Source: [Mycobacterium] nativiensis
GTDB lineage: Bacteria > Actinomycetota > Actinomycetes > Mycobacteriales > Mycobacteriaceae
DNA length: 64,000 bases
Assembly (NCBI RefSeq): GCF_020172685.1
Contig: NZ_CP083986.1
Coordinates: forward strand, 1,658,614-1,722,613
Direction of reading: 5' to 3'
Shown: positions 36,036 to 48,083 of the stretch, piece by piece
How the letters are laid out: each line of letters opens with the position of its first letter
Position numbering within the stretch: the stretch's first letter is position 1
Position numbers and translations under genes: made by a program
The notes under the pieces: generated by a model
The model's input: only the letters and a program-made list of their open reading frames with translations
What the model was told of the DNA's origin: nothing
Databases searched by the model: none

Positions 36036-38048
36036 ATGACTGCCACTCCGCGACGCCCGGCGGCGTTCGTTCCCGTGCTGGTCGGGGCGGCGATCCTGGC
36101 CGGGGGTACGGCCGCGGGGATCGGTGCGCTGTCGTTGGCCGACGCGCTGACCGCCACCGGCCTGCCCGATCCGGGCCCGGCGACCACCCTGGGACTGCCG
36201 TTCGTGCGGGCGGCCGGCGAGATCGCGGCGGTGCTGGCCATCGGTTCGTTTCTGCTCGCGGCGTTTCTGGTGCCACCGCAGGACAGCGGCGTGCTCGACG
36301 TCGCCGGGTATCGCGCGCTGCGGCTGGGCACACTGGCCTCCGGAATCTGGGCGGTCTGTGCGGCGCTGCTGGTTCCGCTGACGATCTCGGATGTCTCCGG
36401 GCATCCGCTGTCCGAGTTCGGAGATCCGGTCACGACCTGGTCGCTGGCCGGCCTGATCGACACCGCGTCCGCCTGGCGGTGGACGGCGTTTCTGGCCGCG
36501 GCGGTCACCTTGCTGAGCCTGTCGGTGCTGCGCTGGTCCTGGACACCGGTGCTGCTGGCGGGTTCGCTGCTGACCCTCATCCCGCTGGGGCTGACCGGGC
36601 ACTCGGCCGCCGGCGGGTCCCACGACCTGGCCACCAACAGCCTGCTGATCCACCTGGTGGCCGCGGGCCTGTGGGCCGGCGGTCTGCTCGCACTGCTGGT
36701 GCACGCATTGCGCGGCGGTGAACATGCCGGTCTGGCGGCGCGGCGGTTCTCCACGGTGGCACTGTGGTGCTTTGTCGCCATGGGCCTGTCCGGGGCGCTC
36801 AACGCACTGGTGCGGCTCGCCCCGTCGGATCTGCTGACCAGCCAGTACGGCCTGCTGGTGGTGGCGAAGTTCGTCGCGTTGTGCCTGCTCGGGGTCGCCG
36901 GCTGGGGCCAGCGTCGGCGCGGGGTCGCGGCGCTGCAGGCGGAGCCGGACGCACCCAAGGCGTCACGGGCGTTGATTCGGCTGGCGCTGGTCGAAGCCGG
37001 AATCTTCGCGGTCACCTTCGGCATCGCGGTCGGGCTGGGCCGCACCCCGCCGCCCCCGCCGCCGGTGCTGAACCCGTCGATCCCGATGGTCAAGATCGGC
37101 TACGACTTCGCCGGCCCGCCCACGGTGGCGCGGATCCTGTTCGACTGGCGCTTCGACGTGATCTTCGGGACCGCCGCCCTGGTGCTGGCCGCGGTCTACC
37201 TGGCCGGGGTGCTGCGTTTGCGCCGCCGGGGCGATGCCTGGCCGGCGGGCCGGACGACGGCCTGGCTGCTGGGCTGCCTGATACTGCTGTTCGCCACCTC
37301 GTCGGGAACCGGCCGCTATATGCCGGCGATGTTCAGCATGCACATGGTCGTGCACATGCTGTTGTCGATGCTGGTCCCGATCCTGCTGGTGCTGGGCGGA
37401 CCGACCACCCTGGCGCTGCGGGCCCTGCCGGCCGCCGGCCGGGGCGACCCGCCCGGGATGCGGGAATGGTTGCTGGCCGCACTGCACAGTCGGGTCTCGC
37501 GCTTCCTGACCAACCCGATCATCGCGGCGGTGATCTTCGTCGTGGGCTTCTACGGCCTGTACTTCAGCACGCTGTTCGATTCGATCGCCGGCAGCCATGC
37601 GGGGCACGTCGCGATGAACGTGCACTTCCTGCTCAGCGGCTACCTGTTCTACTGGGTGGTGATCGGCGTGGATCCCACACCGAGACCCATCTCACCGCTG
37701 GCCAAACTGGCGGTGGTGTTCGCCTCGCTGCCGATGCACGGCTTCTTCGGGGTGCTGCTGATGGGCCTGCAGAAGGTGCTGGGCGAATGGTTCTACGGCG
37801 GCCTGAAACTGCCCTGGCACACCGACCTGGCGGGGGACCAGCATCTGGGCGGTGGCATCACCTGGGCGGCGGGCGAACTGCCGCTGTTGGTGGTGATGGT
37901 CGCGCTCCTGATCCAGTGGCACCGCAGTGACGAGCGCGTCGCCAAGCGGCTCGACCGTGCCGCCGACCGCGATGAGGACGCCGAGTTGGCCGCCTATAAC
38001 GCGATGCTGGCCGAGGTGGCCCGCCGCGACGCCTCGGACCGGCCTTGA
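36036..38048 (+). CDS. CopD/CtaG fusion, copper and cytochrome oxidase assembly membrane protein
   Basis: A 670-residue polytopic protein, like Rv0102 in size and plan. The N-terminal half is CopD-like, with several transmembrane segments and HSAAGGSHDLATNSLLIHLVAAGLWAGGL. The C-terminal half is of the caa3-type CtaG family, with FSMHMVVHMLLSMLVPILLVLG and NVHFLLSGYLFYW. Histidine and methionine pairs in membrane segments suggest copper transfer to cytochrome oxidase. In M. tuberculosis this gene lies elsewhere (Rv0102), so its position here is different. It is convergent with the MHS transporter, 5 bases apart. Confidence 0.85.
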   Translation: MTATPRRPAAFVPVLVGAAILAGGTAAGIGALSLADALTATGLPDPGPATTLGLPFVRAAGEIAAVLAIGSFLLAAFLVPPQDSGVLDVAGYRALRLGTLASGIWAVCAALLVPLTISDVSGHPLSEFGDPVTTWSLAGLIDTASAWRWTAFLAAAVTLLSLSVLRWSWTPVLLAGSLLTLIPLGLTGHSAAGGSHDLATNSLLIHLVAAGLWAGGLLALLVHALRGGEHAGLAARRFSTVALWCFVAMGLSGALNALVRLAPSDLLTSQYGLLVVAKFVALCLLGVAGWGQRRRGVAALQAEPDAPKASRALIRLALVEAGIFAVTFGIAVGLGRTPPPPPPVLNPSIPMVKIGYDFAGPPTVARILFDWRFDVIFGTAALVLAAVYLAGVLRLRRRGDAWPAGRTTAWLLGCLILLFATSSGTGRYMPAMFSMHMVVHMLLSMLVPILLVLGGPTTLALRALPAAGRGDPPGMREWLLAALHSRVSRFLTNPIIAAVIFVVGFYGLYFSTLFDSIAGSHAGHVAMNVHFLLSGYLFYWVVIGVDPTPRPISPLAKLAVVFASLPMHGFFGVLLMGLQKVLGEWFYGGLKLPWHTDLAGDQHLGGGITWAAGELPLLVVMVALLIQWHRSDERVAKRLDRAADRDEDAELAAYNAMLAEVARRDASDRP

Positions 38049-38053
38049 CCGGG

Positions 38054-39490
38054 CTACTCGGGTAGGCCGGCCTCGGCGATCGCGTCGGCCTCCTGTTCGG
38101 TGGCCACCGAGGGTCCCGAGCCCGGGAGTCTCTTGCCGGCCACCTCCGGGGTGAACCACACCGTGATCGCGCCGACGACGCCCGCGCACATCAGGATGTA
38201 GGCCGGCACCATCACGTTGCCGGTTCCCGACACCAGCGTCTCGGCGACCAGCGGTGTGGTGCCACCGAATGCCGACACCGAGATGTTGAAGCCGATCGCC
38301 ACCGCGAAAAGGCGCGCCTTGGTGGGGAACAGGGCCGGCAGGGTCGACGGCGTCGTGCTGTAGAAGCAGACCAGCGTCATGCCGATGAGCAGGACGCCCA
38401 GCAACCGCATCGGATAGTTTCCGCCGTGCCGGATCAACAGAAAAGCCGGAACGGAGCCGACGATCAGCAGCCCGCTTCCGGTCCACAGGATCGGTTTGCG
38501 GCCGATTCGGTCGGACAGCTTGGCCAGCGGTATCACCGTGACCAGCATCAGCAGCAGGGCCACCACGATCATCGTCAGCCCGCGACTGCCGCTGATTCCG
38601 CCGACCTGCTTGAAGTACGTCGGCAGGTATCCGGTGAGCATGTAGTTGGTGACGTTCTCGGCCAGCACCAGGCCCATGCAGATCAACAGGCCCCGGCGGT
38701 GTTGCACGACGGTCCGCCGGAACTGCTGCCACCCGTTGCCGCGGGGCGCGTCGTGGTTCTCGTTGAGTTGTTCCAGCTCCATATAGGCCGGTGATTCGTC
38801 GATCCGCAGCCGCATGTACAGCGTGACGATGGCCAGCGGGACGCCCAGCAGGTACGGGACCCGCCAGCCCCAGTGCAGCATGTCCGAGACGGGCAGTTGG
38901 GACTTCATCAGCGTCACCACCGCCGCGCCGGTGACGTAGCCGCCCAGCGTGCCCAGCGGCAGGAACCCGGTCAGCGCACCGCGACTGCGGTCGGGGGCGT
39001 GTTCGCTCACGTAGGTCATCGCCCCCACGTACTCGCCGCCCGTGGAGAAACCCTGCATGACGCGGGTGACGATCAGCAGGATCGGAGCCCAGACCCCGAT
39101 CTCCTCATACGAGGGCAGCAGCCCGGTCACCGTGGTGCCGATCGCCATCAGCGTGACGGTCATGATCAGCACTCGTTTACGGCCGATTCGGTCGCCGAGC
39201 GCTCCGAAGACGATCCCGCCGAACGGCCGCACCGCGAAGGCCGCCGCCAGGGTGCCGAAGGTGGCGATCAGGCCGGCCGCGCTGGAGCTGTCACTCGGGT
39301 AGAAGACCTGTGCGATCGTGGTGGCGAGGAAGCCGTAGATGCCGAAGTCGTACCACTCCATGAAGTTGCCGACGGCGGTTCCCGCGATCGAGCGCTGCAT
39401 GGCCGCGGGATCCGAGACCCGGATGTCATCGCGTGCCCATTGTCGGCGGCTCGTGTGTTCACCGCCGCCGGATTGGCCTTTGGTATCCAC
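38054..39490 (-). CDS. MHS-family MFS transporter (ProP/KgtP-like)
   Basis: A 478-residue major facilitator with 12 predicted segments. NFMEWYDFGIYGFLA near the N-terminus, GDRIGRKRVL in loop 2-3 and LSDRIGRKPIL in loop 8-9 are signatures of metabolite:H+ symporters for osmolytes, dicarboxylates or shikimate. The substrate is unknown. The frame is open to GTG 39520, but TACGTT (39504-39499) lies 8 bases before GTG 39490, so a leaderless start there is preferred. It is divergent from the lipoprotein gene. Confidence 0.85.
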   Translation of the reverse strand: MDTKGQSGGGEHTSRRQWARDDIRVSDPAAMQRSIAGTAVGNFMEWYDFGIYGFLATTIAQVFYPSDSSSAAGLIATFGTLAAAFAVRPFGGIVFGALGDRIGRKRVLIMTVTLMAIGTTVTGLLPSYEEIGVWAPILLIVTRVMQGFSTGGEYVGAMTYVSEHAPDRSRGALTGFLPLGTLGGYVTGAAVVTLMKSQLPVSDMLHWGWRVPYLLGVPLAIVTLYMRLRIDESPAYMELEQLNENHDAPRGNGWQQFRRTVVQHRRGLLICMGLVLAENVTNYMLTGYLPTYFKQVGGISGSRGLTMIVVALLLMLVTVIPLAKLSDRIGRKPILWTGSGLLIVGSVPAFLLIRHGGNYPMRLLGVLLIGMTLVCFYSTTPSTLPALFPTKARLFAVAIGFNISVSAFGGTTPLVAETLVSGTGNVMVPAYILMCAGVVGAITVWFTPEVAGKRLPGSGPSVATEQEADAIAEAGLPE

Positions 39491-39498
39491 CGCACGCA

Positions 39499-39504
39499 AA
39501 CGTA
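39499..39504 (-). promoter_or_regulatory. -10 box TACGTT of the MHS transporter gene
   Basis: On the minus strand TACGTT ends 8 bases before GTG 39490, fitting the leaderless pattern. The longer frame from GTG 39520 would place this box inside coding sequence. Confidence 0.4.
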
Positions 39505-39563
39505 TACCAACATCGAGCACAGTTCCCGGCGACGTGAAGGCCCGCCCGGGCCGGGGGAGCCCC

Positions 39564-39569
39564 TACGAT
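39564..39569 (+). promoter_or_regulatory. -10 box TACGAT of the lipoprotein gene
   Basis: TACGAT ends 7 bases before ATG 39577 and overlaps the earlier ATG at 39568, which it therefore argues against as the start. A leaderless mRNA is predicted. Confidence 0.55.
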
Positions 39570-39576
39570 GGCGGGC

Positions 39577-40383
39577 ATGCGCAGGCTCTCAGCCGTCCTG
39601 ACCGTTGCGAGCGCCGCCGCTGCCCTGGTCGCAGCTTGCTCACCCAGCCCCTCGCAGTCGGTTCCGTCGTCGTCCGCCGCTTCGCCTTCGCCGGCCACGG
39701 CCTCATCCACTGTGGTCGCAGAGCCCACGTCGACCTCGCACGCACCGACCTCGCCCACAGCGTCGAAGAAGGCCAGTGAGCCACTGCCGGATGCCGCGGC
39801 GATCCTCAAGGAGTCCAGCGCCGTCACCGCCGAGCTCGACAGCGTGCACCTGGCCATGTCGGTGACCGGCAACATCGAGAACCTGCCGGTCACCGCGCTG
39901 GACGGCGGCGTGACCCGGGTGCCCGACGCCGCGGCCAAGGGCTACGCCAAGATCGCCTACCGCGGCGCCCCGGCCTACGTCGAGTTCGTGGTGTTCGGCG
40001 GCGATCTCTACGTGTCTGGGTCGCCTCGCCGCTGGGTCGACTACGGGCCGGCGGGCAACTTCTACGACGCGGCGACGATCCTGAGCCCGGACACCGGACT
40101 CGCCGACCTGCTGACCGACTTCGTCGATCCCGAGGCCTCCGGCCGCGAGACGATCGACGGCGTGGAAACCGTCCGAGTCACCGGCGAGGTTTCGGCTGCG
40201 GCGGCGAAGAAGATCGTGCCGCAACTGAAGGCCTCCAAGCGGACATCGTGCACCGTCTGGATCCAGGAGACCGGCGCTCATCAGCTGGTTCAGTTACAGC
40301 TGGCCTCCGGTGCCGATGACGCGGTGCAGATGACCTTCTCGAACTGGAATGAGCCGGTGACCGTCGGCAAGCCGCGGATGTAA
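39577..40383 (+). CDS. LppX/LprAFG-family lipoprotein
   Basis: A 268-residue secreted lipoprotein. The signal peptide MRRLSAVLTVASAAAALVAAC ends in a lipobox with the lipidated cysteine at position 21. An S/P/T-rich linker runs to about 65, followed by the beta-alpha LppX/LprG fold with TSCTVWIQ and VQMTFSNWNEPVTV near the end. Relatives carry lipids such as PDIM or triacylglycerides across the periplasm. ATG 39568 would add three residues but overlaps the predicted -10 box. No MFS of the LprG-Rv1410c type is coupled; the neighbouring MHS transporter is divergent. Confidence 0.85.
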   Translation: MRRLSAVLTVASAAAALVAACSPSPSQSVPSSSAASPSPATASSTVVAEPTSTSHAPTSPTASKKASEPLPDAAAILKESSAVTAELDSVHLAMSVTGNIENLPVTALDGGVTRVPDAAAKGYAKIAYRGAPAYVEFVVFGGDLYVSGSPRRWVDYGPAGNFYDAATILSPDTGLADLLTDFVDPEASGRETIDGVETVRVTGEVSAAAAKKIVPQLKASKRTSCTVWIQETGAHQLVQLQLASGADDAVQMTFSNWNEPVTVGKPRM

Positions 40384-40422
40384 CGCACCCCCGGGATATC
40401 CCCAGTTCCCACTTCTTCCACA

Positions 40423-40442
40423 GCGGCCCTTGCGCGGGCCGC
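40423..40442 (+). terminator. Hairpin after the lipoprotein gene
   Basis: GCGGCCC and GGGCCGC form a perfect 7-bp stem around TTGCGC, 40 bases past the lipoprotein stop. There is no T-run, as is common for mycobacterial terminators. Confidence 0.5.
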
Positions 40443-40463
40443 TCGGCCCGACCAGGTTGTCGG

Positions 40464-40498
40464 GCTCGCCCGGCTCAATGGGGCCAACACCGGCGAGC
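40464..40498 (+). promoter_or_regulatory. Leader hairpin before the ssb paralogue
   Basis: GCTCGCC (40464-40470) and GGCGAGC (40492-40498) can pair, enclosing about 21 bases, upstream of GGAAGGAAG and ATG 40535. It may structure the 5' leader of the SSB mRNA. A regulatory role is unproven. Confidence 0.35.
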
Positions 40499-40534
40499 TC
40501 GTCAGGCCCGCCGTATCCAGGAAGGAAGCAAGCC

Positions 40535-40999
40535 ATGTACGAAACGATTTTGACCGTGGTCGGCAACATCGCCTCAGACCCTATCCGCCGTCGGGTCGGG
40601 GAGCACGAACTGATCAAGTTTCGGGTCGCAAGCAACTCGCGTCGGCGCACCGCCGACGGCAGCTGGGAGAGCGGCAACTCGCTGTTCGTCACGGTCAACT
40701 GCTGGGACAAGTTGGTCACCGGGGTAGGAGCATCGCTGAGCAAGGGGCTGCCGGTGATCGTGGTCGGCCACATATTCACCAGCGAGTACGAGGACAAGGA
40801 CGGCGTTCGCCGGGCATCGGTGGAAATGCGCGCGACCGCTGTCGGCCCCGACCTGGCGCGCTGCGCGGCCCGCGTAGAGAAGATCATCGCCGCCGGCCCG
40901 GAAAATCCTCCCGCTGCTGCCCACGATGAGGCGGCCCAAGGCCCGGACTCCGCTGAGGCGGACGCCGATGTCGACGACGGGATGGCGCTGACGGCCTGA
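40535..40999 (+). CDS. Single-stranded DNA-binding protein paralogue
   Basis: A 154-residue OB-fold SSB, counterpart of Rv2478c and distinct from the main ssb next to rpsF. VGNIASDPIRRRVG, IKFRVASNSRRRTADG and FVTVNCWDKL fit the OB core; the C-terminal tail is acidic (ADADVDDGMALTA) but lacks the DDDIPF-like end used by housekeeping SSB to recruit partners. It may act in stress or recombination. GGAAGGAAG precedes ATG 40535. The frame is open upstream to 40430 but that is leader. Confidence 0.88.
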   Translation: MYETILTVVGNIASDPIRRRVGEHELIKFRVASNSRRRTADGSWESGNSLFVTVNCWDKLVTGVGASLSKGLPVIVVGHIFTSEYEDKDGVRRASVEMRATAVGPDLARCAARVEKIIAAGPENPPAAAHDEAAQGPDSAEADADVDDGMALTA

Positions 41000-41030
41000 G
41001 CGCAGCCGACAGCCGTGTGAAGCCACCCCC

Positions 41031-41036
41031 TAGGAT
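41031..41036 (+). promoter_or_regulatory. -10 box TAGGAT upstream of ettA
   Basis: TAGGAT lies 43 bases before ATG 41080 in the 80-base gap after the ssb paralogue; AGGAGG at 41062-41067 precedes the start. The leader is of normal length and Shine-Dalgarno led. Confidence 0.45.
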
Positions 41037-41079
41037 GGTCGGCGAGCAAATTCGCGAGACCAGGAGGCGACACCGCGGT

Positions 41080-42753
<1,674 letters not shown>

Positions 42754-42759
42754 GGTTAG

Positions 42760-42779
42760 TCCGGTAGCGCGCTGCCGGA
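42760..42779 (+). terminator. Hairpin between ettA and gdh
   Basis: CCGGTAG and CTGCCGG can form a 7-bp stem (one T-G wobble) around CGCG, extended by a T-A pair, just 7 bases after the ettA stop. A U-less terminator or attenuator before gdh is possible. Confidence 0.45.
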
Positions 42780-42807
42780 ACTGACACCTGGTCAGAAGGG
42801 GTGGGGG

Positions 42808-45800
42808 ATGACCGAAGCCACCGAGCGGGGATCGGCCGCATGGACGCCCGACCGTACCGAGCCTCAGGACATCCCCGACTGGGTCCGAGCCGCCTACGTC
42901 GAGACCTACCGCGGCCCGCACAGCGATGCACTCGGTGGCGATGAGCAGTGCGCCGCTGCCCCGGCCAACGAGGCCGCTGCCACCGCGGTGGTGACCCCGG
43001 CGCTGCTGGCGGCCCACGCCCGGCTGGCGCAACACCGGTCGGCCGGTCAGACCCGGGTGGCCGTTCACGCCGGCGGCGAGGCAGGGTTCGGCCCCGCCCT
43101 GCAGGCGGTCACCGGACACGGTGGCATGCTCACGGACTCGGTGGCGGTCCTGTTGCATCGGCTCGGGGTGGCCTACGTCGGGATCATGACCCCGGTGTTC
43201 ACCGTGCACCGCGATGCCGCCGGGGAGTTGCGCAGCGTCGAGCCGAGATCGGCGCACACCGAGGCCGGCGCCGAAACCTGGATCCACGTTCAGCTCTCGC
43301 CGTCGGTCAACCGACAGGTGCTGGCCGAGGTGGAACGGCTGCTGCCCGACGTGATGGCCGACGTCCGTCAGGTCGCCACCGACTCCCAGGCGATGCTCGA
43401 CGCGCTCAACGCGCTGGCCGTCGAGGTCGAGACCGACCCGGACGGCAACTTCGCCGCACCCGACCGCCATGACGTCGCCGCGCTGCTGCACTGGCTCGCC
43501 GACGGGCATTTCGTGTTGCTCGGCTATCAGCGCGGGGTGGTGCAGGACGGGCAGGTTCTGGTGGAGGAAGCCGACCGGTTGGGAGTGCTGCGGCTGCGTA
43601 AGTCGTTGCGGCCCCGGCTCACCGGCGACAAGCTGCTGACCCTGGCGCAGGCCACCGTCCCCAGCTACATGCGGTTCGGCTCACGCACCTACGTCGTGGT
43701 GATCCGGGAGAACACCGGCGACAGCATCGTCGCGCATCGCTTCGTCGGGCTTTTCACCGCTGGGGCCATGAACGCCGACGTCTTCGAGATCCCGGTGATC
43801 TCGCGGACCGTGCGCCAGGCGTTGGCCCTGTCCGAGAACGAGCCCGGTCACCCCGGGCAACTGCTGCTCGACATCATCCAAACCGTCCCACGCTCAGAAC
43901 TTTTCGCGATCAGCGCCGAGCAACTGCTGAGCATGGCAATGGCGATCGCCGGCCTGGGGTCATGGCGCGGAGCCCTGCTCTTCCTGCGCGGTGACCGGAC
44001 CGGGCGGTTCGTGTCGTGCCTGGTGTATCTGCCGCGGGACCGCTACACCACGCCGGTCCGGCTGGAGATGGCGGACATCCTGACCGAGGAATTCGGTGGT
44101 GTCGGCGTGGAGTACAGCGCCCGCGTCAGTGAATCGCCCTGGGCACTGGTTCATTTCATGGTCCGCCTGCCCGACGATCCGCAGTCGCGCACCGTCGACA
44201 CCTCCGAGGCCGGCCGGGCACGGATCCAGGAGCGATTGACCGAGGCCACCCGTACCTGGGCGGACCGGATGCTCGAGGCGGCGAGCGGATCGGTGTCGGA
44301 GACGTGGGCGCAGCACTATGCGAGCGCGTTCGCCGAAACCTACAAACAGGCGGTCACGCCGACCGAAGCCGTCGACGACATCGCGATCATCGAAGGGCTG
44401 GCCGACGGGGCGGGCCGGTTGGTGTTCTCCGAGTACGAGGATGACGATGCGGTCCAATTGACCTGGTTTCTGGGCGGGCACGGCGCATCGTTGAGCCAGC
44501 TGCTGCCGGTACTGCAGTGCATGGGCGTAGTGGTGCTCGAGGAGCGGCCGTTCACCGTCACCCGCGCCGACGGCCTGATGGCATGGATCTACAAGTTCAA
44601 GGTGTCGCCGCACCCCGGCATCGAGATACCGGCGACCGGCGCTGCGCGCGACGACGCCCACCAGCGGTTCGCCGACGGGGTCACCGCGATCTGGGAGAGG
44701 TCCGTCGAGGCCGACCGATTCAACGAATTGGTGCTGCGGGCCGGGCTGACCTGGCAGCAGGTCGCGGTGCTGCGCGGCTACGCGAAATACCTTCGGCAGG
44801 CCCGATTTCCCTACACCGAAAGTCACATCGCGTCGGTCCTCAACGAGTATCCGGCCACCGCCCGGGCATTGGTGGCCCTGTTCGAGGCGCTGTTCGACCC
44901 GACCCGTGCGCATCGCAACCGTGACGCGCAAGCGGCAGCCGCCGACGTCGCCGCCGGTATCGACGCGGTGGTGAGCCTGGACACCGACCGGGTGTTGCGC
45001 GCGTTCGCCTCCCTGATTCAGGCCACGTTGCGCACCAATTACTTTGTCACCCGAGATGGTTCGGCTCGGGCGAGCAACGTACTCGCGTTCAAGCTGGATG
45101 CCTGCCTGATCAACGAATTACCGCTGCCGCGGCCGAAGTTCGAGATCTTCGTCTACGCGCCCCGCGTCGAGGGGGTACACCTGCGGTTCGGCTTCGTATC
45201 CCGCGGCGGGCTGCGCTGGTCGGACCGCCGCGAGGACTACCGCACCGAGATCCTCGGGCTGGTGAAGGCCCAAGAGGTCAAGAATGCGGTCATCGTCCCC
45301 ACCGGAGCCAAGGGCGGGTTCGTGGTCAAACACCCACCGACACCCACCGGTGATCCCGGAGCGGACCGCGAAGCAACCCGCGCCGAAGGAATCGCCTGCT
45401 ACAAGCTGTTCATCTCGGGCCTGCTCGACGTCACCGACAACGTCGACCACGCCACCGGCGCGGTCAGCGCGCCGCAGCAGGTCGTGCGCCGTGACGGCGA
45501 CGACGCCTACCTGGTGGTGGCCGCTGACAAGGGCACCGCCAGCTTCTCCGACATCGCCAACGACGTGGCCAAGTCCTACGGCTTCTGGCTGGGCGACGCG
45601 TTCGCCTCCGGCGGGTCGGTCGGCTACGACCACAAAGAGATGGGCATCACCGCCAAGGGCGCCTGGGAGTCGGTCAGACGGCATTTCCGGGAGATGGGCA
45701 TCGACACCCAGACCCAGGAATTCACCGTCGTCGGCGTCGGCGACATGAGCGGCGACGTGTTCGGCAACGGCATGCTGCGCAGCGAGCACATCCGGCTACT

Positions 45801-47652
45801 GGCGGCCTTCGACCATCGGCATATCTTCTTGGATCCCGACCCGGACCCGGCCCGGTCGTTCGCCGAACGGCAGCGGATGTTCGACCTGCCCCGGTCCAGT
45901 TGGGACGACTACGACAAGTCGCTGATCAGCGCCGGCGGCGGTGTCTACCCGCGCGAGCTGAAATCGGTGCCGATCAGTCCGCAGGTCGCCGCGGTGCTGG
46001 GGCTCGACGGTGACATCACCGAACTGACTCCGCCCGCGCTGATTCGGGCCGTGCTGCGCGCGCCGGTCGACCTGCTGTTCAACGGCGGTATCGGCACCTA
46101 CATCAAGGCCGAGACCGAACCCGATGCCGACGTCGGGGACCGGGCCAACGACCAGGTACGGGTCAACGGAAATCAGTTGCGCGCCAAGGTGGTCGGCGAA
46201 GGGGGGAACCTTGGCGTCACACCCCTGGGCCGTGTCGAGTTCGACCTGTCCGGTGGTCGGATCAACACCGACGCCCTGGACAACTCTGCCGGTGTCGACT
46301 GCTCCGACCACGAAGTCAACATCAAGATCCTGCTGGACGCGCTGGTCACCGTCGGCAAGCTGGATGCCGCCGAACGGCCGCACCTGCTGGCGTCGATGAC
46401 CGACGAGGTCAGTGCGCTGGTGCTGGCCGACAACACCGCCCAGAACGACCTGATGGGCACCAGCCGGGCCAACGCCGCCAGCCTGCTGCCGGTACATGCC
46501 GACCAAATCCAGCACCTGGTCGTCGACCGGGGCCTGAACCGGGAGCTGGAGGCGCTGCCGTCGGAGAAGGAGATCCGCCGCCGGGCCGAAGCCGGGCTCG
46601 GCCTGGCGTCGCCGGAACTGGCGACGTTGATGGCGCACGTCAAACTGACCCTCAAGGCGGCGGTACTGGCCACCGACCTTCCGGAGCAGGATGTGTTCGC
46701 GGCGCGGTTACCGCAGTACTTCCCGGTGCCGTTGCAGCAGCGATTCGCCCACGAGATCCGCTCGCACCAACTGCGCCGGGAGATCGTGACCACGATGCTC
46801 ATCAACGACGTGGTGGACACCGCCGGCATCACCTACGCCTACCGGATCACCGAGGACGCGGGTGTCGACCTGATCGACGCGGTGCGGGCCTACGTGGCCA
46901 CCGATGCCATCTTCGGCGTGGGCAAACTGTGGCGCCGAATCCGTGCCGCCGGTGAACAGGACGGACTGCCGGTCGCGGTGACCGATCGGATGACGCTGGA
47001 TCTGCGTCGGCTCATCGACCGTGCCGGGCGTTGGCTGCTCAACTACCGGCCGCAGCCGCTGGCGGTGGGTGCCGAGATCAACCGCTTCGCCGACCAGGTC
47101 GCCCGGTTGACGCCGCGGATGTCGGAATGGCTGCGCGGCGACGACGCCGACATCGTCGCCAAGCACGTGGGGGAGTTCGGTGCGCAGGGGGTGCCCGAGG
47201 ATCTGGCCGTGGACGTCGCCACGGGGCTGTACCGCTACAGCCTGCTCGACATCATCGACATCGCCGACATCGCCGACCGCGACGCCGCCGAGGTCGCCGA
47301 TGCCTACTTCGCGTTGATGGATCGGCTGGGCACCGACGGGCTGTTGACCGCGGTGGCGCAGCTGCCGCGCGATGACCGCTGGCATGCGTTGGCGCGGTTG
47401 GCGATCCGCGACGACATCTACAATTCGGTGCGATCGTTGTGCCTGGACGTGCTGGCGATCGGGGAACCGGACGAGGATGGGATGCAGAAGATCATCGAGT
47501 GGGAATCGACCAACGGCTCACGGGTGGAGCGGGCGCGGCGCACGCTGACCCAGATCTACTCCTCCGACCAGCGGGATCTTGCCACGCTGTCGGTGGCGGC
47601 GCGGCAGATCCGCAGCATGACCCGAGCCAGCGGCCGGGGAGGGGCCTCGTGA
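42808..47652 (+). CDS. gdh: NAD-specific glutamate dehydrogenase, large L-180 type
   Basis: A 1614-residue enzyme converting glutamate and NAD to 2-oxoglutarate and ammonia, about the length of Rv2476c. An N-terminal regulatory region of roughly 700 residues (ACT-like and helical) precedes the catalytic core, with [46 protein letters not shown] containing the substrate lysines and [23 protein letters not shown]. In mycobacteria this enzyme is inhibited by unphosphorylated GarA. AGAAGGGG lies before ATG 42808. It overlaps the thioesterase gene by GTGA. Confidence 0.95.
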   Translation: MTEATERGSAAWTPDRTEPQDIPDWVRAAYVETYRGPHSDALGGDEQCAAAPANEAAATAVVTPALLAAHARLAQHRSAGQTRVAVHAGGEAGFGPALQAVTGHGGMLTDSVAVLLHRLGVAYVGIMTPVFTVHRDAAGELRSVEPRSAHTEAGAETWIHVQLSPSVNRQVLAEVERLLPDVMADVRQVATDSQAMLDALNALAVEVETDPDGNFAAPDRHDVAALLHWLADGHFVLLGYQRGVVQDGQVLVEEADRLGVLRLRKSLRPRLTGDKLLTLAQATVPSYMRFGSRTYVVVIRENTGDSIVAHRFVGLFTAGAMNADVFEIPVISRTVRQALALSENEPGHPGQLLLDIIQTVPRSELFAISAEQLLSMAMAIAGLGSWRGALLFLRGDRTGRFVSCLVYLPRDRYTTPVRLEMADILTEEFGGVGVEYSARVSESPWALVHFMVRLPDDPQSRTVDTSEAGRARIQERLTEATRTWADRMLEAASGSVSETWAQHYASAFAETYKQAVTPTEAVDDIAIIEGLADGAGRLVFSEYEDDDAVQLTWFLGGHGASLSQLLPVLQCMGVVVLEERPFTVTRADGLMAWIYKFKVSPHPGIEIPATGAARDDAHQRFADGVTAIWERSVEADRFNELVLRAGLTWQQVAVLRGYAKYLRQARFPYTESHIASVLNEYPATARALVALFEALFDPTRAHRNRDAQAAAADVAAGIDAVVSLDTDRVLRAFASLIQATLRTNYFVTRDGSARASNVLAFKLDACLINELPLPRPKFEIFVYAPRVEGVHLRFGFVSRGGLRWSDRREDYRTEILGLVKAQEVKNAVIVPTGAKGGFVVKHPPTPTGDPGADREATRAEGIACYKLFISGLLDVTDNVDHATGAVSAPQQVVRRDGDDAYLVVAADKGTASFSDIANDVAKSYGFWLGDAFASGGSVGYDHKEMGITAKGAWESVRRHFREMGIDTQTQEFTVVGVGDMSGDVFGNGMLRSEHIRLLAAFDHRHIFLDPDPDPARSFAERQRMFDLPRSSWDDYDKSLISAGGGVYPRELKSVPISPQVAAVLGLDGDITELTPPALIRAVLRAPVDLLFNGGIGTYIKAETEPDADVGDRANDQVRVNGNQLRAKVVGEGGNLGVTPLGRVEFDLSGGRINTDALDNSAGVDCSDHEVNIKILLDALVTVGKLDAAERPHLLASMTDEVSALVLADNTAQNDLMGTSRANAASLLPVHADQIQHLVVDRGLNRELEALPSEKEIRRRAEAGLGLASPELATLMAHVKLTLKAAVLATDLPEQDVFAARLPQYFPVPLQQRFAHEIRSHQLRREIVTTMLINDVVDTAGITYAYRITEDAGVDLIDAVRAYVATDAIFGVGKLWRRIRAAGEQDGLPVAVTDRMTLDLRRLIDRAGRWLLNYRPQPLAVGAEINRFADQVARLTPRMSEWLRGDDADIVAKHVGEFGAQGVPEDLAVDVATGLYRYSLLDIIDIADIADRDAAEVADAYFALMDRLGTDGLLTAVAQLPRDDRWHALARLAIRDDIYNSVRSLCLDVLAIGEPDEDGMQKIIEWESTNGSRVERARRTLTQIYSSDQRDLATLSVAARQIRSMTRASGRGGAS

Positions 47653-48068
47653 GTGCTCCCGCGGGGTTCGTCGCATCGGTTCCGGTGCGCTGGTCGGACA
47701 TCGACATGTACCAGCACGTCAACCACGCGGTGATGGTCACCATTCTCGAAGAGGCTCGGGTGCCGTTCCTGTCGCCGGCGTTCGCGGTCGACATCACCAC
47801 CGTCGGCCTGCTGATCGCCGAGGTCAAGATCGGCTACAAGGGTCAGCTGCGGCTGATGGACTCACCGCTGCAGGTGACGATGTGGATCTCACGGCTGCGG
47901 GCGGTGGACTTCAACATCGGCTACGAGGTCCGCTCGGCGAGCGCCGCGCCGGATTCGAAGCCGGCGGTGATCGCCGAGACCCAACTGGCCGCGTTCAGCA
48001 TCGATGAGCAGAAGCTGGTGCGGCTGTCGCCCGAGCACCGGGAGTATCTGCAGCGGTATACCCGCTGA
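47649..48068 (+). CDS. Acyl-CoA thioesterase, 4HBT hot-dog family
   Basis: 139 residues with the 4-hydroxybenzoyl-CoA thioesterase fold. [25 protein letters not shown] carries the catalytic-site Asp/His/Asn cluster and the long hot-dog helix. It corresponds to Rv2475c, of about the same size. The substrate is unknown; it overlaps gdh by 4 bases, so it is co-translated with a nitrogen-metabolism enzyme for no obvious reason. The frame is open upstream inside gdh; GTG 47649 is the coupled start. Confidence 0.88.
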   Translation: MSAPAGFVASVPVRWSDIDMYQHVNHAVMVTILEEARVPFLSPAFAVDITTVGLLIAEVKIGYKGQLRLMDSPLQVTMWISRLRAVDFNIGYEVRSASAAPDSKPAVIAETQLAAFSIDEQKLVRLSPEHREYLQRYTR

Positions 48069-48083
48069 ATCAAGTCCCGCCGG

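Noticed and set aside
33996..36725. Minus-strand ORF of 909 codons opposite plsB2
   Set aside because: It is the complement of plsB2 and CopD/CtaG codons, rich in Q, R, H and G, with no domain or ribosome site.
40508..40532. SRP RNA-like motif GTCAGGCCCG ... GGAAGGAAGCA before the ssb paralogue
   Set aside because: The conserved SRP core is interrupted by 9 extra bases and no long SRP-type helix surrounds it; GGAAGG is the Shine-Dalgarno of the next gene.
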